Origin: UBA4124 sp964577515
GTDB lineage: Bacteria; Patescibacteriota; Minisyncoccia; Phycocordibacterales; UBA9973
Direction: 5' to 3'
Assembly (NCBI GenBank): GCA_964577515.1
Contig: CAZNZN010000001.1
Coordinates: 1-64,000 of the forward strand
DNA: 64,000 nt
Positions 58,214 through 64,000 of the stretch are shown here, in pieces. A program made the translations under genes and the position numbers. The notes under the pieces were generated by a model that worked only from the letters and a program-made list of their open reading frames with translations, was not told the DNA's origin and did not search any database. Within the stretch, counting starts at the first letter, position 1. Each line of letters starts with the position of its first letter.

Positions 58214-58873
58214 TTATTCAAAGTTTTCATCCTGCGCTAAAGAAATCCATTTCATGATCTTTTTCTTTAAAACAGTACTTGAGATTATACTCATACCAGT
58301 ACCATATTGCAATCTCCCAACCTCCTCCTTCCCCTTAATGATCTGAGTTTTATAAAACTGTTCTCTGGAAATACCTAAAAGGTTCGCCCACACTTCCTTG
58401 CACAAGGATTCGTTCAAAGCAGAAGAGATACTTAGACATACCCGCAACTTCTCCCTTGAAATACCTAGATATTTCAAGGAAAAAGCTAAAAAAATCTTAT
58501 GGAGAGAAAAGTCGGTATTTGTAATCCTTACAAAATGTCTTGACTGCCTATCTCCTTCTCCTGCATAAATCATAAGCCCTGCCCAAAATAAGGGGTCTTT
58601 TCGATATAGTTGGTACTCTTTCTCCGCTTCTTTTTCAACAAGAGCATACTGGTACTGCAACTTAAGTTTCCGTACCATGTTCATCCGCTCCATCCGTTCT
58701 TTTGAACCGCCTATATTTTTTTTGGAATGTTCTGAAGAAAGCTGTTTTGACCATTCTTCCCCCTTAAACCAGGTAGAAAGTGTTGCACGTGAAACTCCCG
58801 TATCGCGGTGTATTTCTCGGTAGGTTCTTCCCTCTCTACGCAATTGGAATATTCTTTGCTTATCAGGTCTCAT
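58214..58873 (-). CDS. HTH protein with LAGLIDADG-like segment, 219 aa
   Basis: N-terminal helix-turn-helix of the Hin/MarR-like sort (RREGRTYREIHRDTGVSRATLSTWFKG, residues 12-37), a basic linker, then FWAGLMIYAGEGDR (about 95-108), similar to the LAGLIDADG motif, followed by a helical C-part. HTH plus LAGLIDADG-like proteins are frequent in Patescibacteria; whether they cut DNA or regulate is not known to me. Only one such motif is seen, so a monomer-pair design is possible. The stop abuts tRNA-Gly (GCC). Confidence 0.7.
   Translation of the reverse strand: MRPDKQRIFQLRREGRTYREIHRDTGVSRATLSTWFKGEEWSKQLSSEHSKKNIGGSKERMERMNMVRKLKLQYQYALVEKEAEKEYQLYRKDPLFWAGLMIYAGEGDRQSRHFVRITNTDFSLHKIFLAFSLKYLGISREKLRVCLSISSALNESLCKEVWANLLGISREQFYKTQIIKGKEEVGRLQYGTGMSIISSTVLKKKIMKWISLAQDENFE
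58781..58796. promoter_or_regulatory. parS-like site 3
   Basis: TGTTGCACGTGAAACT, 14 of 16 matches, inside the HTH/LAGLIDADG-like gene. Confidence 0.6.
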
Positions 58874-58902
58874 TATTTATAAGTATAATACGACGGTTTT
58901 AT

Positions 58903-58931
58903 TTTACAAATCTAACGTCTTGTACTATTAT
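58903..58931 (+). promoter_or_regulatory. Predicted promoter of tRNA-Arg/cca
   Basis: TTTACA, 17 bp, TATTAT; the -10 ends 8 nt before the mature tRNA 5' end. Confidence 0.6.
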
Positions 58932-58939
58932 TAAGACAC

Positions 58940-59011
58940 GCACCTATGGTGAAATGGATATCACAGCGGTCTTCGGAACCGTTATTCTGGGTTCGAGTCC
59001 TGGTAGGTGCA
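58940..59011 (+). tRNA. tRNA-Arg (UCG)
   Basis: 72-nt cloverleaf: acceptor GCACCTA/TAGGTGC, anticodon loop CTTCGGA (UCG, reads CGA/CGG), T-loop TTCGAGT. CCA not encoded. 13 nt before cca on the same strand. Confidence 0.93.
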
Positions 59012-59024
59012 CAAAGTAATCTCT

Positions 59025-60536
59025 ATGAAAAAAATAAATAAAGAACAAATCCCTCTATTTGTTTCACATGTAACAAAGCGCCTGCAAGATGCTGGGTTTG
59101 AAGCCTACCTAGTCGGTGGATGTGTCCGAGACCTTCTTATGGGGAACAAGCCCAAAGATTGGGACCTTACAACTAACGCTCGCCCGGAAGAGGTCCAAGC
59201 TGTATTCTCAGAACTCAAGACCGTGTACGAAAACACCTTTGGAACGGTTACCATTTTAAACATGCCCCCAGAGGAAACTATAGGTGTTACACGTGTAACA
59301 CCTGACCAAGACAATACCGTCCAGGCAACAACATATCGTTCTGAAGGAGGGTATAGTGACAACCGTCGTCCTGACACTGTTTCCTATGAAACAGTGCTCG
59401 AAAAAGATCTTGAACGCCGAGATTTCACCATAAACGCCATAGCCTATGACCCCATAAAAGACATTGTAAAAGACATATTTGAAGGTATAAAAGACATAAA
59501 AGACAAAGTTGTTTCTTGTGTCCTTGAGCCAAGTACTCGCTTCCGAGAGGATGCTCTCCGTATGGTTCGTGCAGTAAGGTTTTCCACAACACTAGGATTT
59601 TCTATTGCACCAGGTACACTAAGTGCGATAGAGAAGGAGCACCGTCTTGCACAGCACCTTTCTCAGGAAAGAATCCGCGATGAGCTTCTCAAAATAATCT
59701 CTTCAAAAGAACCAGCCTACGGGGTAGACCTTTTGCAAAAAACAGGACTTCTTTCCCATATACTCCCAGAGCTTGAGGAAGGGCTTGGATGTGAACAAAA
59801 AGGGGCCCATATTTATGATGTCTACCAACACTGTCTCCACGCACTCCAGCATGCAGCGGACAAAAACTTTTCATTAGAGGTACGTCTTGCTGCACTTTTC
59901 CATGATATTGGGAAGCCAAGAACGCGCCGATATGACAGCAAGAAAGACAAATACACCTTTTTTGGACATGAAGTAGTAGGGGCAAAAATGGCAAAGATAG
60001 CACTCGAACGATTAAAAGTCTCACGTGAAACAGTCTCACGTGTAACATCCCTGGTGCGAAACCATATGTTTTTCTCAGATACCGAGCAGATCACGCTCTC
60101 TGCGGTTCGACGTATTATTGCAAAAGTAGGACCTGAACATATATGGGAACTCATGCAGGTCCGAGAATGTGACCGTGTAGGTATGAAAAAGGCTGAAGCG
60201 CCATACCGACTCCGCAAGTATCACGCTATGATTGAGGAAGCACTTCGAGACCCGATATCTGTGGGGCAGCTTGCTATAGACGGAAACTACCTCATGAAGG
60301 AGTTAGATATGAAACCAGGACCTCGTATGGGGTGGCTTCTCCATGCGCTCCTTGAAGAGGTACTCGAAAACCCAAGCATAAATACTGTTGAACAACTCAC
60401 AGAACGAGTAAAAGACCTCGAGGAACTCGAAGACAAAGACTTAAAAACACTAGGGGAGAAGGGGAAGGAGAAGAAAGAGGAAGTAAATGAAGGAGAAGTA
60501 CAGCAATTGCACGCGAAACATAACGTAAAAAAATAA
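59025..60536 (+). CDS. cca: CCA-adding enzyme (tRNA nucleotidyltransferase) with HD domain
   Basis: Adds CCA to tRNA 3' ends, 503 aa. Class II polymerase motifs: LVGGCVRDLLMG, DWDLTT (Asp-x-Asp), RRDFTINAIAYD and the neck/body helices, then an HD phosphohydrolase (ALFHDIGKPRTRR). Ends in a Lys/Glu-rich tail. The ATG at 59025 follows tRNA-Arg by 13 nt; the tRNAs here lack encoded CCA. Five parS-like sites lie inside its coding region. Confidence 0.96.
   Translation: MKKINKEQIPLFVSHVTKRLQDAGFEAYLVGGCVRDLLMGNKPKDWDLTTNARPEEVQAVFSELKTVYENTFGTVTILNMPPEETIGVTRVTPDQDNTVQATTYRSEGGYSDNRRPDTVSYETVLEKDLERRDFTINAIAYDPIKDIVKDIFEGIKDIKDKVVSCVLEPSTRFREDALRMVRAVRFSTTLGFSIAPGTLSAIEKEHRLAQHLSQERIRDELLKIISSKEPAYGVDLLQKTGLLSHILPELEEGLGCEQKGAHIYDVYQHCLHALQHAADKNFSLEVRLAALFHDIGKPRTRRYDSKKDKYTFFGHEVVGAKMAKIALERLKVSRETVSRVTSLVRNHMFFSDTEQITLSAVRRIIAKVGPEHIWELMQVRECDRVGMKKAEAPYRLRKYHAMIEEALRDPISVGQLAIDGNYLMKELDMKPGPRMGWLLHALLEEVLENPSINTVEQLTERVKDLEELEDKDLKTLGEKGKEKKEEVNEGEVQQLHAKHNVKK
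59060..59075. promoter_or_regulatory. parS-like site 4
   Basis: TGTTTCACATGTAACA, 14 of 16 matches, near the start of cca. Confidence 0.6.
59282..59303. promoter_or_regulatory. parS-like site 5, 22-bp perfect palindrome
   Basis: AGGTGTTACACGTGTAACACCT; core TGTTACACGTGTAACA matches the consensus at 14 of 16, symmetrically. Confidence 0.65.
59378..59393. promoter_or_regulatory. parS-like site 6 (weak)
   Basis: TGTTTCCTATGAAACA, 13 of 16; the outer arms CACTGTTTC/GAAACAGTG are fully symmetric. Confidence 0.4.
60017..60032. promoter_or_regulatory. parS-like site 7
   Basis: AGTCTCACGTGAAACA, 14 of 16 matches. Confidence 0.6.
60032..60047. promoter_or_regulatory. parS-like site 8
   Basis: AGTCTCACGTGTAACA, 13 of 16, repeated in tandem with site 7 at a 15-bp period. 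Confidence 0.45.
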
Positions 60537-60560
60537 CCCCTTTCCAGGAGGTTAGTTTTT
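60532..60560. terminator. Hairpin between cca and the 60552-61040 gene
   Basis: TAACC/GGTTA outer stem with a bulged inner stem, A-run before and T-run after. Bidirectional. Confidence 0.55.
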
Positions 60561-61040
60561 TTGTAATGCATGCGGAGAAACCACCAAAGGAGAAAAAGCT
60601 GTGGTATCCAAGACATCAGAGCAACAATAATCAGTCTCCTCCTTAGTAAAAAGCGCTTCATTTGCTTTTTTACTATAGGAAAGTTGATCCAGTACCCTGC
60701 AATACAGTGCTTCATTTTTTGAAAGCACCCTGCTAAGCAACCTGCGGTCTTTTCGTGAAAGAAGGTACTCTTCTTTCATAAGAGCTGCTAGGGAATTACC
60801 TTTGGAGACGATCCATTCAAGCTGTAATGTTGCGTGTTCTAACATTGAAACGGTGTCAAACACATGATAGCGCAGTACCCAAAGGTTGATCGCTGTAGTT
60901 TGCCGATAGATAAGACAGATTGCTTCAAACAATCTAAGAAACATGGTGATATTTTTGGGACACTCTCTATAAGAGATCTCTTGCCAAAAATCAGCCAGTC
61001 CACTCGTGATTTGATCATGGTTTTTAAAGGTTCTCTTCAT
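60552..61040 (-). CDS. Hypothetical protein, 162 aa
   Basis: All-helical, soluble; two Cys near the C-terminus (CCSD). No recognised family. Start at 61040 (MKRTFKNHDQ) is chosen as the first ATG after the hairpin at 61066-61088; longer frame reads through that hairpin. A lone gene on the minus strand between cca and the next small membrane gene. Confidence 0.65.
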   Translation of the reverse strand: MKRTFKNHDQITSGLADFWQEISYRECPKNITMFLRLFEAICLIYRQTTAINLWVLRYHVFDTVSMLEHATLQLEWIVSKGNSLAALMKEEYLLSRKDRRLLSRVLSKNEALYCRVLDQLSYSKKANEALFTKEETDYCCSDVLDTTAFSPLVVSPHALQKN

Positions 61041-61065
61041 AAAAAGCTTTTCTTGAGTATAACAA

Positions 61066-61088
61066 AACCCCCTTCTTAGAGAAGGGGG
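61066..61088 (-). terminator. Hairpin after the 61111-61332 gene
   Basis: CCCCCTTCT/AGAAGGGGG stem, with a T-rich stretch on the minus strand. Confidence 0.7.
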
Positions 61089-61110
61089 GAGAAATGGGAG
61101 AGGTCGTTGA

Positions 61111-61332
61111 CTAACACATACCAGAAGTGAGCATTCGTTCCTTTTGCGCTCTTTTAGCGCTTCTGTATTGGAAAAATCCCCAAACAAGCGTCACAAGAGC
61201 CGCCAGAGCAGAAAGCCCTGCAATGACAACGGCAAACAATGTTACCGGCTGAACCTTAAAGAGAAAGACAATGCTTACACCAATGATACCCGCACCAGCG
61301 AAGCATCCGGCAAGAACAAGTGGTAGTTTCAT
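61111..61332 (-). CDS. Small two-span membrane protein, 73 aa
   Basis: Two hydrophobic segments (about 4-26 and 32-52) and a basic cytoplasmic tail (RSAKRAQKERM). No family recognised. ATG at 61332 chosen over a second ATG two codons upstream. Stands alone between two hairpin-bounded genes. Confidence 0.6.
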   Translation of the reverse strand: MKLPLVLAGCFAGAGIIGVSIVFLFKVQPVTLFAVVIAGLSALAALVTLVWGFFQYRSAKRAQKERMLTSGMC

Positions 61333-61390
61333 AAACAACAGGTTTATATGTTTTGCATCATACTACCACAAAACAGCTTGTCGTACAGAG

Positions 61391-62185
61391 CTAATCACTG
61401 AGTTCAAGCACGACAGGGCAGTGATCACTCCCAAAAACGTCTGGCAAAATACTTGCATGTACAACTCGATCTCGAAGAGTAGCGCTTGCAACTATATAGT
61501 CGATACGCCACCCAACATTGCGTTCGCGTGCTTTTGCAAAGTGGCTCCACCATGTATATCCACCGTTTCCGTTATGGAATAGCCGGTAGGTGTCGACAAA
61601 ACCTGCAGCAACAATGCGGTCGAATCCTTCACGTTCTTCATCAGTAACCCCCTTGTTGCCAACATTATCCTTTGGACGAGCGAGGTCATCTGGAGTATGT
61701 GCGACGTTGAGATCCCCACAGAATACCACCGGCTTTTTCTCCTCGAGCTGTTTCATATAAGCGAGAAATGCTGGATCCCACCCCTTGTGCCGAAGAGGAA
61801 GGCGAGAAAGGTCGTCTTTTGCATTTGGCGTATAGACGGTCACGACAAACATATCTGCAAACTCTGCAGCAATAACGCGCCCTTCAGTGTTGAGGTCTCC
61901 ATATTCATCAACGAGGGAGTATTTTTTTGCGATAGCTTCCGGTATATCGTTTGTCACAGAGAGCGGTTTTTGTTTTGAAAAAAGAGCAGTACCACTATAC
62001 CCCTTACGCGATGCACTGTTCCAATACTCGTAATACTGCGAAAGATCAACTTCGTTTTGGTGCTGCTCTGCTTTTGTTTCTTGAAGACACAAGACATCTG
62101 GATCGTGCGTTTTGATAAATGGAAGGAGAAGTCCCTTTTTATGTACCGCTCTGATACCGTTGACGTTCCAAGAGATGATTTTCAT
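61391..62185 (-). CDS. xth: Exodeoxyribonuclease III / AP endonuclease (Xth family)
   Basis: Base-excision repair nuclease, 264 aa. Motifs: MKIISWNVNGIRA, LCLQETKAE (Glu), VVTVYTPNAK, FCGDLNVAHTPDDL (Asp, Asn), RIDYIVAS and the SDHCPVVLEL end (Asp-His). Start at 62185 gives the family start. The loop WWSHFAKARERNVGWRIDY is characteristic. Confidence 0.97.
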   Translation of the reverse strand: MKIISWNVNGIRAVHKKGLLLPFIKTHDPDVLCLQETKAEQHQNEVDLSQYYEYWNSASRKGYSGTALFSKQKPLSVTNDIPEAIAKKYSLVDEYGDLNTEGRVIAAEFADMFVVTVYTPNAKDDLSRLPLRHKGWDPAFLAYMKQLEEKKPVVFCGDLNVAHTPDDLARPKDNVGNKGVTDEEREGFDRIVAAGFVDTYRLFHNGNGGYTWWSHFAKARERNVGWRIDYIVASATLRDRVVHASILPDVFGSDHCPVVLELSD

Positions 62186-62205
62186 ACTTCTCATCATAAC
62201 AAAAA

Positions 62206-62224
62206 AATCGACCAAAAGGTCGAT
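62206..62224 (-). terminator. Terminator after the 62225-62545 gene
   Basis: ATCGACC/GGTCGAT stem with an AAAA loop and T-run on the minus strand. Confidence 0.75.
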
Positions 62225-62545
62225 TCACAAAAAAGATGCAAGCACGTACTTTTTTTCTTCGGCAGAAAGTGCCTGACTCATGCACTGGTACTTCACCCCT
62301 CCAATATAAGCTTCTTTGACCTCTGATGAGTGAACATCTGCAAAAGAAAGCGACGGTTTCTCCTTCGTATCCTTCCCATACGTCGTATGAAGTATCTGAC
62401 GAATAGCCCACACAAACTCTTCGAGTCCTGTAGCTTGGAGTGGTATTACTGAGCGTTTGGGAGCGAAAAGGACTGCTTCTGCAACAATGCACGATATATG
62501 TGTATACTGCGTTTCAACTCTCCGAATTTCTTTTATATAGAGCAT
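62225..62545 (-). CDS. Hypothetical protein, 106 aa
   Basis: Mixed alpha/beta. Segment MLYIKEIRRVETQYTHISCIV then FAPKRSVIPL; no family recognised. Start at 62545 is an ATG without Shine-Dalgarno. Ends at a terminator close to xth, so separately transcribed. Confidence 0.65.
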   Translation of the reverse strand: MLYIKEIRRVETQYTHISCIVAEAVLFAPKRSVIPLQATGLEEFVWAIRQILHTTYGKDTKEKPSLSFADVHSSEVKEAYIGGVKYQCMSQALSAEEKKYVLASFL

Positions 62546-62603
62546 GGTTAGACATTTTTGTTTGTTATAGCACAAAAACTACTTACCCAAAAACACACAA
62601 GCC

Positions 62604-62633
62604 CCGGTCTTTCGACACGGGGCTTTTCATACT
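62604..62633 (-). terminator. Terminator after the 62647-63360 gene
   Basis: AAGCCCCG/CGGGGCTT stem with an 11-nt loop. Confidence 0.75.
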
Positions 62634-62646
62634 TCACAAAATCAAA

Positions 62647-63360
62647 TTACTTTGCCTCACCAGCAGACGAATTTTCTGCGGGCTTAACATCAGCCGGCTT
62701 CTCCTCTTTTTTTACAGGAGGAATAACCTTGAAACCGCCATTGTCAAACACCTGTAAAGTACATCCGGTATCTGCTGCTTGCTTAAACATTTCTTTCATG
62801 TCCAACGCGGGAGTAACAGCGGTACGATGAGCAGGAGCCGGAGGCGATGGGGGTATGTGATTTTGTATTGTTATCGGAGTTTGATTTTGCCTTGTAAGCA
62901 TATAGATTACAAAAGCAATCAGTCCGAAAAACAACAGAAGCCACAGAGGCCACAACCATCCGAGGTCATCATACCAGTAATAATGGTGATGGCGACATTC
63001 CGGAGCCGGCATCCTCTTGTAGGAAATGTGTCGATTGAAACTACCACTTACCTCCTTGAGGTTTGAAACCGCAGGAGGGAAAAAGCGTTCGGGCACATTG
63101 GGGATACCGGGGAACATTGTTCCTGAACCAGCGTAATCCTCAACGACGATTGAGTCGTTGAAGCTCTGGGTGATGATCCCTTTAGCCCTTTTTTCTTCCA
63201 CCACATACCTCCACGGACGCGGAGCGGGAGGAGACATTTTAACCGGCTTGGGCTGGATGCAAGGACAGGTGTCTTTTTTCACAGGTGCAAAAGACGGCTG
63301 CGCAGTGGCGCAAAAAGTCAGGATGGTGCTGGTCAGTACCAGCATGAAGAAATTCTTCAT
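62647..63360 (-). CDS. Exported single-pass membrane protein, 237 aa, Bacteroidota style
   Basis: Signal peptide (1-20, ending CATAQ), an exported part with a CPCI Cys pair and Pro-rich stretch, one membrane segment (about 138-156, LWPLWLLLFFGLIAFVIYML), then a basic/Pro tail ending in AENSSAGEAK. A His/Tyr/Asp cluster (HHHYYWYDD) sits before the membrane segment. No family recognised. Style resembles Bacteroidota proteins; promoter at 63439-63467 resembles that at 43474. Confidence 0.7.
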   Translation of the reverse strand: MKNFFMLVLTSTILTFCATAQPSFAPVKKDTCPCIQPKPVKMSPPAPRPWRYVVEEKRAKGIITQSFNDSIVVEDYAGSGTMFPGIPNVPERFFPPAVSNLKEVSGSFNRHISYKRMPAPECRHHHYYWYDDLGWLWPLWLLLFFGLIAFVIYMLTRQNQTPITIQNHIPPSPPAPAHRTAVTPALDMKEMFKQAADTGCTLQVFDNGGFKVIPPVKKEEKPADVKPAENSSAGEAK

Positions 63361-63438
63361 TTTAATTGATTTTGAGAGTTAAAGATCAGTCCACTTGTAT
63401 TTAGGCGGGACCAGTTATGCCTTTATGTATTTAAATAA

Positions 63439-63467
63439 ATTGTAGCACCTTTTAGCTTTTTTGTCAA
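63439..63467 (-). promoter_or_regulatory. Predicted promoter of the 62647-63360 gene
   Basis: Minus strand TTGACA, 17 bp, TACAAT; spacer contains CTAAAAGGTG, as at 43474-43502. Leader about 70 nt. Confidence 0.75.
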
Positions 63468-63468
63468 G

Positions 63469-64000
63469 CTATCGCTTTGAATGGAACTTTTTGTGAACTT
63501 CGCGAAGTTGTTTGTCAGTGATATGGGTATATACCTGGGTTGTCGCAATATTTGCGTGTCCAAGCATCATCTGCACACTACGGATATCTGCACCATTCGA
63601 AAGAAGGTCTGTTGCAAACGAGTGCCTCAGCACGTGTGGGGTCACCTTCTTTGAAATACCTGCCTTTATCGCATAGTGTTTGACGGTGCGCTCTATAGAG
63701 CGGGGAGTGAGTCGGCCCGCGGTGTCGTTGTTTGAACTGTTGACGAACAATGGCTCTGCCATATCTTTACGTGCTTTGAGGTATGTAGCGATTGCTGCTT
63801 TCGCATCATCAGAAAGAAACACCACTCGTACTTTTTCACCTTTCCCACGAATAGAGAACTCATCTTTTGAAAGATCGAGATCGCGGTTTAGTGAACAAAG
63901 CTCTGAAAGACGAAGTCCAGTAGAGAAAAAGAGTTCAAGCAATGCTTTGTCACGCATCCCTCGTAGGGTAGCGGTATCAGGCGCCTTCAGTAAACGAGAG
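63469..64000 (-). CDS. Tyrosine recombinase (Xer family), 5' end beyond the window
   Basis: The catalytic domain is present: Arg in STGLRLSELC, HVLRHSFATDLL (His-x-x-Arg), LGHANIATTQVYTH (His, then Tyr nucleophile). The frame runs to 64000 without a start, so the N-terminal domain is off the right edge. XerC/XerD-like; whether this is the dif recombinase or an integrase cannot be told from this part. The promoter for the neighbouring gene lies directly behind its stop. Confidence 0.88.
   Translation of the reverse strand, partial: SRLLKAPDTATLRGMRDKALLELFFSTGLRLSELCSLNRDLDLSKDEFSIRGKGEKVRVVFLSDDAKAAIATYLKARKDMAEPLFVNSSNNDTAGRLTPRSIERTVKHYAIKAGISKKVTPHVLRHSFATDLLSNGADIRSVQMMLGHANIATTQVYTHITDKQLREVHKKFHSKR

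Noticed and set aside
63630..63650. CACGTG near 63.6 kb and at 55.9, 21.8, 17.5 and 7.1 kb as parS sites
   Set aside because: Only the six-base core is shared; the flanks do not match TGTTT/AAACA.
1..64000. CRISPR array, rRNA operon or insertion sequence
   Set aside because: No regularly spaced direct repeats, no rRNA-like stretch and no recognisable transposase; the only recombinase is the Xer-type gene at the right edge.

Overview
The window looks like a chromosome segment from a candidate-phyla-radiation bacterium (Patescibacteria, most likely a Parcubacteria/Paceibacteria lineage). Visible reasons: the str-S10-spc ribosomal cluster lacks rpmD (L30) between rpsE and rplO, a known CPR hallmark; enzymes are short; the trigger factor has no PPIase domain; type IV pilus genes and a split ComEC are present; tRNA genes do not encode CCA; few starts have a canonical Shine-Dalgarno sequence. 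The lineage call is an inference; there is no rRNA gene here to confirm it.

Layout. 1-1.3 kb: an edge fragment and two orphan genes. 1.3-4.6 kb: truB divergent from infC-rpmI-rplT, then map and adk. 4.7-22.4 kb (minus strand): rpsL-rpsG-fusA-(SDR)-(orphan)-tuf-rpsJ-rplCDWB-(dgkA)-rpsS-rplV-rpsC-rplP-rpmC-rpsQ-rplNXE-(orphan)-rpsN-rpsH-rplF-rplR-rpsE-rplO-secY-adk-map. Genes in brackets are insertions, and internal promoters and terminators cut the cluster into several transcription units. 22.4-30.5 kb: M50 protease, rpmB, small proteins, a two-gene ComEC with a superoxide dismutase between the halves, RNase HI, an XRE regulator, and recJ divergent from a HIT gene across a perfect 38-bp palindrome. 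30.7-42.6 kb (minus): pgk, tpiA, a type IV pilus operon (pilB, pilC, three pilin-like proteins) and two large exported proteins. 42.7-43.4 kb: a lipoprotein gene of Bacteroidota style. 43.6-54.3 kb (mostly plus): nusA, ppa, small exported proteins, tig, an LpxC-like gene (minus), clpP, rny, and a VirD4-like ATPase. 54.3-64 kb: hup, orphan genes, a fatty acid desaturase, five tRNAs, yraN, an HTH/LAGLIDADG-like protein, cca, xth, a second Bacteroidota-style exported protein and a partial Xer recombinase.

Most notable: eight parS-like palindromes packed into 57.86-60.05 kb beside a 200-bp noncoding stretch with a perfect DnaA box (possible origin or centromere region). Also notable are a repeated AGAGTTA box 4-7 nt before nine large-subunit protein starts; an LpxC homologue with conserved catalytic residues; a probable 20-codon micro-gene with its own promoter and terminator; the recJ/HIT palindrome; RNase HI with its hybrid-binding-like domain at the C-terminus; and ribosomal protein S12 with Ile in place of the loop proline of the KDLPGVRYH motif.

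Promoters resemble sigma70 sites (TTGACA/T, 16-17 bp, TANNNT). Many lie so close to the start codon that the predicted leaders are 3-15 nt, so leaderless or near-leaderless translation is probably common in this genome.
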